64,000 bases of DNA from Caecitellus pseudoparvulus (lineage: Eukaryota > Bigyra: Bicosoecida). This document shows, piece after piece, positions 1 through 10,900 of this stretch. Numbering within the stretch: the stretch's first letter is position 1; every line of letters begins with the position of its first letter. The position numbers and the translations under genes are program-made. The notes beneath the pieces were generated by a model, which did no database searches, was not told where the DNA came from, and worked only from the letters and a program-made list of their open reading frames with translations. Where the stretch lies: contig CBFFRQ010000086.1 of the NCBI GenBank assembly GCA_965644315.1, positions 1 to 64,000 on the forward strand, written 5' to 3'.

Positions 1-878
1 GCATCTCCCAGGCCCTCCATCCTCAGCACCAGCCCGGCCTGCACAGACTCCACAGTCATGAAGGACGCAGGCTCCAGATCAGGTATGGTCTGCACGGCGC
101 AGGCGGCCGCCGCGGCCTCCGCCTGTGAGAAGCCGGGAGCTGGCAGCAGTGCGTGGCCGCCTCGCGGCATGAAGATTCGTGGTGTCAAGGCAGGTGCCGT
201 CACATCCAGCACGCCCAGAGGGGCGATGACTGCTGTGGACAGGCCTGCGAAGTTCGTGGCGATAGCTGTGAGCCACAGCGTGTCGCCGCCCTCCAGTGCG
301 CTGGAGTTCAGGGTCACCTGAGCCAGGCGGCCACCTGCCACCTGGTCAAGATCAGTCCACGAGGCACTGGATCGCACGGCGTCCCAGCTGCCCACTTCCC
401 GCATGTGCGGCATGGCTTGAGATCCCAGAGCCGTGGCACCCACCGTGAGTGTGAGGGAGCTGAGGCCGGCACCAGCATCAGCCCAATTCGCCAGGGACAG
501 CTTCACGTGGCTCATGGGCGCGATGGACGGCGGGTCACTGCTAGTCTGCGCCACCGCCTCTGCAAGCTGGCCAGCTCTGATATGGGCTGCACTTCCAGCA
601 GACAGAGCCGAGACCTGCAGCGTGCGGGGCGCACAGGCGCTCGCGGCGAGAGCAGGCAGGCGGAGGGTGCGGGTCCACGGCAGGGCTTGCTGCAGCGTGG
701 CAGCTGACACGGAGGCGGCAGTGTTGGTGCCGCATGCTTGCACATCTGGGAGCAGTGTCAGTGTGCCAGGCCGTGGGTGGGTGCGCACGAGGCGCACAGT
801 GGGAGAGGACAGCTGCAGGAGCCCGCCGCCTGTCTTGCGCACCGCGACTTGCACCCGGAAGCCCTGTGCACTTGCCAT
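1..878 (-). CDS. partial paralogue of the giant FN3-like repeat protein, running off the left edge
   Basis: From the ATG at 878 the minus strand stays open for 292 codons to the window edge. The translation aligns with part of the giant protein encoded around 5820-6690: both contain a P-T-V-R-L-[IV]-R-T stretch, the shared string VGATALGSQAMP, and SALEGGDT followed by LWLTA or MWLTA. I judge roughly half the residues identical by eye. The copy begins in the middle of the homologous protein, and an in-frame TGA lies 21 nt upstream of the ATG. It is therefore either a 5'-truncated duplicate using a new start, or an exon whose 3' splice site is hidden near 855-880 (a TGCACAG occurs there). No stop or frameshift was seen, so it may be expressed rather than a dead pseudogene. 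Which of these holds cannot be decided here. Confidence 0.6.
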   Translation of the reverse strand, partial: MASAQGFRVQVAVRKTGGGLLQLSSPTVRLVRTHPRPGTLTLLPDVQACGTNTAASVSAATLQQALPWTRTLRLPALAASACAPRTLQVSALSAGSAAHIRAGQLAEAVAQTSSDPPSIAPMSHVKLSLANWADAGAGLSSLTLTVGATALGSQAMPHMREVGSWDAVRSSASWTDLDQVAGGRLAQVTLNSSALEGGDTLWLTAIATNFAGLSTAVIAPLGVLDVTAPALTPRIFMPRGGHALLPAPGFSQAEAAAAACAVQTIPDLEPASFMTVESVQAGLVLRMEGLGD

Positions 879-1010
879 GTTGGCATGAACTGTATGTCAC
901 ACAGAGCAAGACAAGGCTGGCAATCTGTGAAGTCCATACACGCTACGCAACCCCCAATGTTGAACGGCCAGACATGTGGCACGATATTGCATTCCTTGAG
1001 TCGTCTCGTC

Positions 1011-3782
1011 TCACGCCTCCTTTCCCATGAACTCTTCAAACATCGCGTCAAGTTTGTCTTGCGATGTACACGGCTGGCCAGAGCCCGCTGCCTCTTCTGG
1101 TTTGGCACCAGCATTCTCCAAGTATACCCCCACCTCATCGCATGCTTCCTGCAGGATATCCCAGTGCCCCCGCAGGTTGGTGCCGTCCACGATGCGGATG
1201 CCCAGCTGCCCCTCCACATGCCCTCGCATGCCGTCTGGGACTGTGTGCGTCAATGCGATCATGGCGCCGCCATCCTCAACGTGAAAATCCTCCCCCCCGA
1301 CGTAGGCCTGGAAGAGCCTGTCCCATGCTGGCATCTGATGAGGCCTTAGTTTGCGCTTGTTGTACATCGCTTTCGCGGCAGCAATCAAGTCACCCACAGC
1401 ACGCACGACGGGCACGTGCCTTCGCTCGATGTCCTCCCGCTTCGCTCTGCCGTACGGCTCCACACCCATCAAGCCTTCCACTGCCGTCCGCACCGCGGCA
1501 GCTCCCGCTTTGCTCTCGTCCCCTTTCTCCAGCGTCTTCTGGTTGGCTCGCTTCACCTGCACACGCATGATCCACACAGTCGTCACGCCGTCCTTCTCTT
1601 CGTAGGACACCCGAATCACGTCGCCACCGTAGGCATCTGGGAGCTCCTTCATCCAGAATGAACCCTTGCGGAGAGCCAAGTATTCCTTGAAACTGTCGCC
1701 AGCCTGCTCAAGAGCCTCGTACGCAGCTCGTGCACGTGCACTCCAATCTGCCTCAGCCCCGGCTGCCTGGCCTCCACCGCCTGCTCCGCCAGCTCCCGCT
1801 GCGGCGTGTGGTGGTCCAACACTCTCCGCTGGTGCAGCCGCTTGTGCTGGTGGGTCTGCTGTGCGGCCTGTCACGACTGTCATGCGCACCCCCGCTAGCT
1901 TCCCGCCTTCGGTGTCGCTGTTGCTGGCCTTGACAGCTTGTTTGGGGGGACCTGCTTCGCCTTCGCTGCTCTCTTCTTCTCCACCTTCGTCCTCCACGAG
2001 GACATCACCATCTTGGTCTGGCATCCTTGCCAGGGCACGAGTAATGGGCAACTCGGCCCTCTCTCCGCACCCGTCATGTCGCATCCACACCATGATGTCG
2101 TCGTGCACATCCCCACGCCCAAACCTGCGGTACACTTCAAGGCTGGCGAGTCCCAGGCCTTTCCCGTGCTCCACAAGCCAACCTTTGTCGATGGCGTCGT
2201 CAACCAGTCTCGTGGCGGTCTTGGTGGCGGCATCTGTTCTCGCTGTTCCTTCCCCTGCTGCTGCAGCGGCTGGCTGCTCAGGAATCCCTGCCAGTTTTCT
2301 CGTGAGCTTGTCTCTTGGTACGACGTAGTTTGAGGAGCGGAATCCGAGCGCCGTGGCTCTCGGCAGCTTTGCCCGCTTGGCAGCCGGCAAGCTCGCTAAG
2401 AATGGGTCGATCACCTGCTGGAATAAGGTGCTGGGTGGGCTGCTGTCAGGGTGTCGCCGAGGTACTGGGAGGTCTGGCCAGGGCGCACCTGGAATCCAAT
2501 CAGGCAGACACTTTCTTGCAGCACGCATCAGTTCCCGGGGTGTGTGCCCGTACAGCTCCAGGACCTGCTCCAGGGAGGACTTGAGCTTCTCCCCATCGCT
2601 CGTCTCCTCTTCCCCCAAGCGCTCCAGAAACATCGCGTCAAGCTTCTTCGCCATTTCCAGCGCTGCTTCTGACGGCTGCCTCTCCTCCTTCGCCACTGTA
2701 CCAGACGACTCCTGTGCTGCGTCCACCACTGCACCAGGAGTCTGCGCCTCTGCTTCCTCTCTGTACAGGGTGAATGAAGGGTCCACCGTCTTGCACGCGT
2801 GTGTGAGCAGGAAGGCCTTGAGGGACGTCTCCGTCCACACGGCACCTTCAATGCGCATGTGTTGGAATTTGTCCCCGTTCCAGTTCGCCCGCAGTGACGC
2901 ATGTGTGTACTCAGGTGGGAAGTCATGGGCTGATCCGTCAGACAGGAACAGCTGTCGGGAGCGCTGAAAGCTTGCACAGATCACCATGCCAATGGTAGGA
3001 TCGTCCACGCCAAGGATGCCCTGCAATTGCCCATGCCATCGTTTGGCGAGGTTGGAGTCGAACTTGAGTCCCTGGAAGAGGTGTTCCGCTTCATCAACAA
3101 TTACGATGACCGCGATGCCAGCTTGCCTCAGTAAAGCGCTTGCGATGTCCAGCCGGTCATGATTCCCGGCATTCTTCACTGCTTCGCGCACTTCAGGTGA
3201 CAGAGCCTTGGTGCCGTCACGCAAGGTAAAGATGGCTGGAAGCTGCTCCTCGTGCACTTGTTCGTCTTCCGAACCTGTCGCATGGGTGGCGAGATTGCGG
3301 AGAACCTCTGCCACCTCTGGGTGTCGATGCAAGCGGCCAAGCTTGTTGGCGATGTTCTTGAAGAGCCACTCGTGGAAGTTCTTTGGGTCCGTGGAACTGC
3401 GTCGTTGGAGATCGATGCGGAAGCAGATTGTGAGCCTTCCGTCTGCCTCTTTCCTGTTGTCCTCCTCCATAACAGTGACAATCGCTTTGAAAAGGCGGGA
3501 CTTCCCGACGCCCTTTGGACCGCAGATCAAGCACGTCTGTGCCTCTTCATGTTCGTGCATGCTGTTTATCATGGCTACCATAGCAACAAACGCTGGCTTA
3601 AGGTGTTCCATGGGCAGAAACTTGGCAGCCTTGCTGAGCACCATCTTCTTCCACAGCTCTACAGCTTTCTTACGCAGGCGGTTTGGGTGGTCAAGAGGCA
3701 ATCCAGACCTGCACAGCCTCTCAAACGGCCCTATCTTGTGCCCACTGGCTCCAGCCTCCGTGGGTACTTCTGCTGCCGCCAT
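1011..3782 (-). CDS. P-loop NTPase with C-terminal nuclease-like domain (Crinkler/RHS-like)
   Basis: A single exon of 923 residues from the first ATG at 3782; the frame stays open upstream to 3872 but only from a GTG. Seen directly: Walker A GPKGVGKS at residues 88-95, a hydrophobic Walker B ending DEAEHLF near 225-235, and an ATPase core to about 350. Next come acidic, Ala/Pro-rich linkers and a C-terminal domain near 690-900. That domain has an aspartate in GGDVIRV followed about 20 residues later by VQVKRANQ, which matches the spacing of a PD-(D/E)xK nuclease core with Gln in the E/Q position. This order of NTPase then restriction-nuclease fold is known from oomycete/chytrid Crinklers and trypanosomatid RHS proteins. 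No signal peptide or LFLAK-type header is visible. The phrase KLDAMF occurs both mid-protein and at the C terminus. Function is inferred from architecture; a STAND-like or ORC-like ATPase is the alternative. Confidence 0.65.
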   Translation of the reverse strand: MAAAEVPTEAGASGHKIGPFERLCRSGLPLDHPNRLRKKAVELWKKMVLSKAAKFLPMEHLKPAFVAMVAMINSMHEHEEAQTCLICGPKGVGKSRLFKAIVTVMEEDNRKEADGRLTICFRIDLQRRSSTDPKNFHEWLFKNIANKLGRLHRHPEVAEVLRNLATHATGSEDEQVHEEQLPAIFTLRDGTKALSPEVREAVKNAGNHDRLDIASALLRQAGIAVIVIVDEAEHLFQGLKFDSNLAKRWHGQLQGILGVDDPTIGMVICASFQRSRQLFLSDGSAHDFPPEYTHASLRANWNGDKFQHMRIEGAVWTETSLKAFLLTHACKTVDPSFTLYREEAEAQTPGAVVDAAQESSGTVAKEERQPSEAALEMAKKLDAMFLERLGEEETSDGEKLKSSLEQVLELYGHTPRELMRAARKCLPDWIPGAPWPDLPVPRRHPDSSPPSTLFQQVIDPFLASLPAAKRAKLPRATALGFRSSNYVVPRDKLTRKLAGIPEQPAAAAAGEGTARTDAATKTATRLVDDAIDKGWLVEHGKGLGLASLEVYRRFGRGDVHDDIMVWMRHDGCGERAELPITRALARMPDQDGDVLVEDEGGEEESSEGEAGPPKQAVKASNSDTEGGKLAGVRMTVVTGRTADPPAQAAAPAESVGPPHAAAGAGGAGGGGQAAGAEADWSARARAAYEALEQAGDSFKEYLALRKGSFWMKELPDAYGGDVIRVSYEEKDGVTTVWIMRVQVKRANQKTLEKGDESKAGAAAVRTAVEGLMGVEPYGRAKREDIERRHVPVVRAVGDLIAAAKAMYNKRKLRPHQMPAWDRLFQAYVGGEDFHVEDGGAMIALTHTVPDGMRGHVEGQLGIRIVDGTNLRGHWDILQEACDEVGVYLENAGAKPEEAAGSGQPCTSQDKLDAMFEEFMGKEA

Positions 3783-4984
3783 GCCTGCGAGATCATGCAA
3801 GGCGGGTTCTACCGGCGCAAGGGCTGGCAACGCGGCCGCAGCAGTAGCCCGAGATCTCGCAATGGACGCCACTTCACGTCACAAAGCGTGCACTCACTGC
3901 TTGCTCTTTGTGCTTCTCAGCCACCTTTACTGCACAGCTGGGACGCGCAGCTTCGAACTCGACGCCTACGCCGCTTGCAAAATGGTGCAGTGCGGAAATT
4001 GAGCCGCCACACACCACGCAACGCCAGCTCCGGCTGCGCCCAGCCAGGCGCGCGCCAGGTGCAAGCAACCACCGAAGACAATGATGTGCTGCACATGAAC
4101 TGTGATGGGCCGAGTGCGAAGGTGGCGATGGACGTGATGGGGGGTTTGGGTGTTGCATGGTGAATGCCGTTGCCGGCAAGAATGCTTCTGCGCTGAGCGT
4201 GAGGGGTGTCAAGCCCCCCTCAGACGTGCACAACGACGCAGGGTGAGCCTCCAAGCTCCCTGTACTCCCTCATGTCCCAGACTCGCGTGATCTCGACAGT
4301 TCATGCTACTTGGTCTCGAGATTACCCACCTGCGCCACTCCACAGCCAAGTCCGGCTCCAACGGCAGCTCCCACATACACGCTCCCACATGCTTCCTGTC
4401 GAGCGCATGGCGAGGCGCCTGAGCAAGGGGAGCCCTCCCTTGGCCATGGCCACCTACTGTGGTTGGTTGCAGCCCAGTCGCTTGGTGCTAGTACATTCCC
4501 CACCGCCCTGCATGACTCTGTGGTCCTCAGACGAAGCCCAAAGTCATGTCATTTTCTTGGGCAAGTTGGTCACGTTTGCAATCACGAGCTCGGTAGGACT
4601 CGCCTTCAACGCGAGGCGGTGTCCCCACGTGCAGTTCGAAATGCTTGCATGTCCACCACCGAGTAGCACTGCGCCACAGGCCCCTGAGAGCTTGCGATCA
4701 GCGACAAACCCTGCTCAAGTGCCGGAATGGTGTGCTCTGTCACAGACGCTGCATGTGCGCCCTTGCCCACGTCCAACCTCAACATGAAGGTGACAAGGCA
4801 CTTTGCTACAGCTCAGCTACACGTTGTGTCTTGTAGTGTGGGGACTCCCCACATCTCCGCGTGCTCGGTCAAGTCCGCGATCTGCTGCAATGGGGTCAGA
4901 CCGGGTCGCGCAGCGAGCGTGCAGCACGACGACCGCATGGGAGACAGAAAGCTGCATTTGGAAGGTACACCACCTGCACAGCAG
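3783..4984. other. intergenic stretch, no supportable gene
   Basis: About 1.2 kb between the NTPase-nuclease start and the giant gene stop. Open frames on both strands are short, with arbitrary composition and no recognisable domain or consistent splice signals. The minus-strand frame ending at 3874 stops just ahead of the NTPase gene and could belong to its 5' UTR or an unrecognised upstream exon. A short terminal exon of the giant gene around 4810-4880 cannot be excluded, but the donor it would need is poor. Confidence 0.5.
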
Positions 4985-7900
4985 CTACAAAGCCACACAC
5001 AGCACGCCCCGGACATCCTCCACGACACAGGAGGCGTCCTGTGCTGCATCACACAGGGCTCGGGCGCCGTCCGACGTGATCCAGGCGCCCCATGTCCCAG
5101 CTCCGTTCTTGGCCCGCACACTCACGAAGAGCGTGCCGCCAGACGGCCAGGTGAAGCCATCGTCAGCTTGGTCTGCCCCAGTCAGCAGGGCACTGGCTTC
5201 GAGGGAGTCACCCACGAGCCTGCAAGGCATGATGTCATCTCGCCCGGCGTCGGAGCCGGTGCTGCCAATGCACCACTCGTACTGCACGATGCCTGACTCC
5301 GTGTCAGCTGCTAGGGTCCATGAGGCTTGGAACACTGCCCCAGGACTGCCCAGGATGCAGTCCGCGTCCACGTCACCGCCATCACGCACCTCCACTTCGT
5401 CGCTCCAGGTGGGCGCCGTGCCGTCCAGCAGCACGGGCTGCCCCAGCACGAGCTGCTGCGAGCCCGCACCATTGGCCACCTGGGCAACAGGGAAGAGGCG
5501 GTCGGCATGTCCCCAGGGCACAGGCGGCACGGCGAGAGTGAGTGCGGTGGGGGCTGGGGTAATGAGGAGAGAGCCTTGCACGGCCCAGCCCGAGGCTTGG
5601 TCCTCCCCGCAAGCACACAGGCCACCTTGGAAGGCGACCTCTGCGCCTGTATCGACCCGCCCAGCCACCACGCCTGATGCAGAGGAGGGCGAGCAGGTGT
5701 CGTCTTCGGCCAACACAGGCGCCAGTTCAGAAGGACTGGCAAGCACGGCAGCACTGGCGGTCGCGTTCCACGCCCAAGGGACGACCAGGACCGACAGAGC
5801 CACAGTGGCAAGGCCGGATTGGGCATCTCCCAGACCCTCCAAGTGCAGGTTGAGCCCCGCTTGCACCGCGTCCAAGGCAAGGAATGAAGCTCCCTCAGCA
5901 GCTGCACCCGGCTGTGCGGCATCACATGCCGCAGAAGCCAGCTCGGCAGGTGTAGCTCCAGGCGGTGGGTAGGTGCTGGTGGTGGCGGACCAGACCGCCA
6001 AACTGGGAGCTGCAGCTGGAGCGGTGGCATCCAGGATGCCGACAGGTGCAGCCAACACGGTGCTGAGGCCAGCATAGTTTGTCACCACTGCCGTGAGCCA
6101 CATCGTGTCACCGCCCTCCAGTGCGCTGGCGTCCAGCGCCACAGTGACCGTCCGGTCTGCAGACGCGCCCAAGGAGTCTTCCCAGGTTGTGGCGTTGGAC
6201 ACCACACTCCAGTGTCCCACCTCCCGCACCCCGGGCATGGCTTGGGAGCCCAGGGCTGTGGCACCCACTGCAAGGTGCAGGGAAGCCAGGCCTGCTCTGT
6301 CGTCCGACCAGCCAGCCAGGCGCACGGAGAGGCGGGGCAGGAGGGAGATGAAGGGCATTTCAGCGGCAGCTGCACTGGAGACGATGGTTGCCACATCAGC
6401 GGCTGTCAGCTGTTCGGCTGCTGCGGGCGGCAGTTGGGCACTGGGCAGCTGGCGTGGCGCGCAGGCGCTGGGCGCGAGCGCTGCCAGGGGGAACAGTCGC
6501 GTCCACGGCTTGGCTTCCTGCAGGGCAGCTGCCGGCACCGCAGGCAGCGCACTCTGCCCGCTGCAGACAACCGAGTCTGGCAAGTGCACCAAGTGGCCCG
6601 CTGCAGGTGGCGTGCGGATGAGGCGGACTGTGGGGGACGTCACCTCCAGGGTGCCGCCACCAACCTTGCCCACCAGCACTCGCACTCTGAAGCTGGGCGC
6701 GCTCTCCAGCGCACCTGCCAGCTGCACGGCAACGGGCAGTCCCACGGCTGCAAAGGGCTCCTGCCACAACTCAGCAGCGGCCACGGAGCCCGAGGCTACG
6801 CTGGTCGTGCCCGCCTGGTCCACGGCCAGCACCTCCCATGCGAGGCCGCTCAGCGGCACAGACATTTCGTCGACGATGGGCAGGTGGAAGAGCACATCCT
6901 TGTGGCCCGCTTGCACCCAGCGCTGGGTGGGAGGAGACCAGGCTGCGCTGGACACCGGCAGGGGCACCTGTGGTCCCGTCGGCGTCGCAGCTTGAGGCTG
7001 CACCTGCGCCTGCACCGCGTCCAGTACCAGGATGGGCGACATGAACACAGAGCGCGTCCCAGCGCCGTTCGTGGCACGCAGCAAAACGGCAGTCACGCCG
7101 TCGCCCAGGTCAGCAGGGCTGAGGCTCACGAAGACGGCGTCTGGGTTGCGGGTGACGAAGGGCGCGTCCTGCGCTGGCTGCCACTCAAGGGAGGACAGGG
7201 AGGACGCGGCACAGCCGGCCTTCAAGGGGCCCTGCAGCAGCGCTATGTCTAGCGCACTGATGCCGCTGGTGGTGTCCACAGGGGCGGGGAGACGCAGGGA
7301 CACGCCGGCCTGGGCATCGCCCACAACCAGCTCGTGTCGCAGCTCCTCGCCGCAGGCGACGTCGCTGCCACGCAGTCCAGGTGTCAAGGCGGCGGTCGAT
7401 ACAACACCTGCTTCGGCAGCCGGAGCGGCGGCGGCGGCCAGCGCAGCATGCACGGCACCTGAGTGCAGGCCGGAAGCCCCAAACCAAGCCCCCTGCAGCA
7501 TGGCCACGCTGCCGGTCCAGGCGGGCGCGGACCACGGCAAGTCCACACGGATGGCGGGGGACGCACCGACGACCTCGCCGCCGTCCTCCACAACCACTTG
7601 GACGGAAGCCACCACGGCAGAGTCCTGAGGCATGGTCAGGCCTGTGAACGTCGCGTTGCCTGTGGAGACATACACGCCTGCCCGCGGGTTCTGCACTTCC
7701 AGGCTTGCGACGCTGATTTCCAGGGAGCCAAACACGCTGTCGGCCGCGGCCCCGGCAATGTGCCCCAGCGTTGCTACGAGGCTGGCGACGGGCGACGCAG
7801 AGGTGATGGTCCAGCCAACGCGCACCTCGGAGGAGCTGGGGGTGAACAGGGCTTCCTCGCCGTCGGTGCCGAGCACGAAGACCTCCGCGACAGGAGCGCC

Positions 7901-10900
7901 AAGTGCAACCTGCACTGCCGTCGAACGGCCTTCAGACACAGTACCTGCTGCGTTGCCGGACTGCACGACCACTTCAAAGACTGTACCAGCGGCAAGCGCC
8001 ACGTCCAAGCACAGATCCCCTGGCGCACACGCGACAGTCCACGTGGCTGAGGTGGCCGTGCCAACGTCTCGCAACGGTGCGATCCACGACGAGGTTGTGG
8101 CATCCCACAGGCCCACCCAGTGCTGCAGCTCCGTGCCAGCCAGGGCGGCATCAGCGTCTTCCACTTGCCAGCAAGCCTCCACGCCACCCTGCTCTGCGGT
8201 CCACGTGGCGTCAGCGAGGGTCTGCACGAGGCCTTGCCGGTGACCACACTGGGCGCCGGTGCGAATGGCGACGTAGGTTGGCACCGCATTGGACACGACG
8301 AAGCCATTGGTGGACACGTCTGTGACGAGGCCGGCGCTGGTCACGATGCGCAACACGCCGTACACCCAGCCAGTGGCGGTGGGGGGCAGGGCAACGAAGC
8401 ACTCGCCTGCTGAGAAGTCGTCCGAGTGTGGCACGTCCAGGAACGGCATGATGTCGACAGTGTTGGGAGCACTGCCCCACCCGCACTGCACGCCGACGAT
8501 GTCGCTCTCTGCGTCGGTGGCCCGCAGCCACCTCAGCTTCGCGATGCCGTCCGCGACGAGCTGTGCGTCGGCCGTGGGCGAGACAGGTTTGGCAAGGGGC
8601 ACCGGGGCCAGCCCAGCGACATCCCACACAGCCTGCACCTTGGGCGGTGTGGCGTCAGCGGGAACGCCCACGAGGGCGATGCTCGCCAGGCGCCCGGCCG
8701 CATCCCCGGCTGCCACGCCGATGTACCCTCGCTGGCCGTGCTGCAAGCGAGCAGCTGAGGCTCCCAGCAAGTCCAGGGCGCTGGCCGTGACCCCAGGCGC
8801 CAGCGCCAGTCGTGTGCCGTCCGAACGCAGCACCTGCTGCCCGCCCAGCCCCGTGCCGACAGCATGCACCAGGGTGTCGAGAGACGTCTCCGCATCCGTT
8901 GCAGCCGAAGCGTTGAGCGCGAAGGTGATGCCCGCGCCGGCACCAGACACAGCGCAGGGCAGGCACAGGCCGACACTGTCCCCCGAGCCAGCCTTGAAGG
9001 TCCCTAGGGGGCAGGGCACGCACGACCCGTCGTGGCTGAAAGTCCCTGCCCCGCACGTGCCGGATGCCGTGGGCGGGGTGGGCAGTGTGTAGGCAGCAGG
9101 GCAGGAGCCAGCACATGGTACACAGGACCCGGTGCTCGCGTCCAGTCTGAAGCCTGCCTCGCAGTGGCACGTACCACCGCCGCTTGCGAAGTCGGGCACA
9201 AATGCCGCATTGCTGTCCACACACGCACAGGTTGTGCGGTCTGTGCCGGCTGGCACAACCGCGAGCGTGGCTGCTTGCAGGCGCAGGGAGCTCGCGACGT
9301 CGGGGGCGCTGTCGTCGCAGGTGATGCCGTCTGAAGCCACGTGGGTAGTCAGGCCCGCCGTGTTGGTGGCCCACACTGAGGTAAACACAGCCTGACCGGG
9401 CTGCAAGTTCAAGCCACTGGCCGTTGCAAAGGTGCGGCGGCCCACGGAAGATCGCGGGATGATGTCGCAGTCCCCAGCAGCATGGCCTGCGCACCACTCG
9501 TACCTGGTGATGCCTCCGGCGTCAAAGAAGCTGCCCCAAGTGGCTCGCACAGCAGAGCAGTCAGACGTCGCGTCATCATCGACGCCGACATGCATGGAAT
9601 CCCACACCGTGCCGGCCAGGGGGCCAGTCGTCACTACTGCGGCTGCGTTGGAGGTGACTGTCGTGCTGAGCCCGGCCGCGTTCACAGCCGTCACCTCGCA
9701 CGTGTACTGCTGCTGGTTAGCCAGCTCTGATCCAGGGGAGAAAGTGAAGGTGTGCGTGGCAGGGGAGGCGGCCAGGACCTGCACCGGACCGGAGCGGACT
9801 GCCCCACGGGGACCACCCTCGCGCAACACGACTTCGTAGTGTGCAATGGGCGCGACATCGTCAGAGAAGCCCTCCCAGGAGCAGGCAAAGGCGGAATCGT
9901 CGGTGGTGAAGGACAGGTCGCTCTGCACTCCGTCCCACGCCCTGCCAGGCAGAGGCGGCGTGACGTCAGGGATGACGGCGCGGGACACAGTCTTGCTGGC
10001 ATGCCCCGCCGCATTCAGGCCCACCAATGACACGTGGTACTCCTGCCCTTGCACGAGGTCCAGCTCCACAAACGTCACATTGGTCACATGGAACGTGTCT
10101 TCGAACACGCGCACTTGCTGGCCGTAGGGACTGCTGCCGAGGGCGGCAGTGTACGTCACTTCAGCGGAAGGGGACTCGGCATCATCAAAGGCGGCCCACG
10201 TTGCGCTGATGGTGGTGAGTGAGGCGATGTAGAGGGTGTCTGGGAGGCCCGATGCGGCGAGGTTGATCGCCCCTGTGAGCCCAACTGCAGAAGGCGTGGA
10301 TGCCGTCGTGTCGGGTGTGAAGTCTGTGTAAAACGCTCGGGTGGTAATGCCGATGCGGGCGAGAACTGTGACAGTGTACTGCGTCCCAGGCGTGAGGGTC
10401 AGGCCGTACACACGGGCATGTGTGGCTGTGCCCACGTCGGTCAGCGCCTTCACGTCCCCAACGCCAGCAGCAGTGCCCAAAGCCCACTGGAAGGTGAAGT
10501 GCGGCACAGCTGTGCCGTTCTCAGTGTCCCCCGTGCTGGTCCAGGTCTCTCCAGGCGGCGCCAGGGTGTTTGACAGCACACTCCACTCAACTTCTAGATG
10601 CTTGTCCGAGCTGGTGTAGGTGGCCAGCACAGGGGATGGCTCCGTGCCCACTGTCACGCCACGCCCGTCCAACTGCACCGCGCCAGTCGTGTCGATGACG
10701 ACACCAGGCGCAGTCACGCTTGTCGTGCGCCCTGCACGGTTGGTCATGTACACTGTCACATAGTACTTCTCGCCATCCACCAGGGCAGCGTCAAGGACGC
10801 AAGAGGTGGACGTGCCGACGTCAGTGCGAGGCACGATGTTACATGCGCCTCGGAGGGTGCCAGCGCAGCAAGCGAAGGACTGCAGCCCAGACTCCTCGTC

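Noticed and set aside
3783-3872. GTG at 3872 as start of the NTPase-nuclease gene
   Set aside because: Nuclear eukaryotic genes normally start at ATG; the first ATG is at 3782 and an in-frame stop precedes 3872.
4206-4787. 193-codon plus-strand open frame in the largest intergenic gap
   Set aside because: No recognisable domain, no codon-use or splice support; treated as non-coding.
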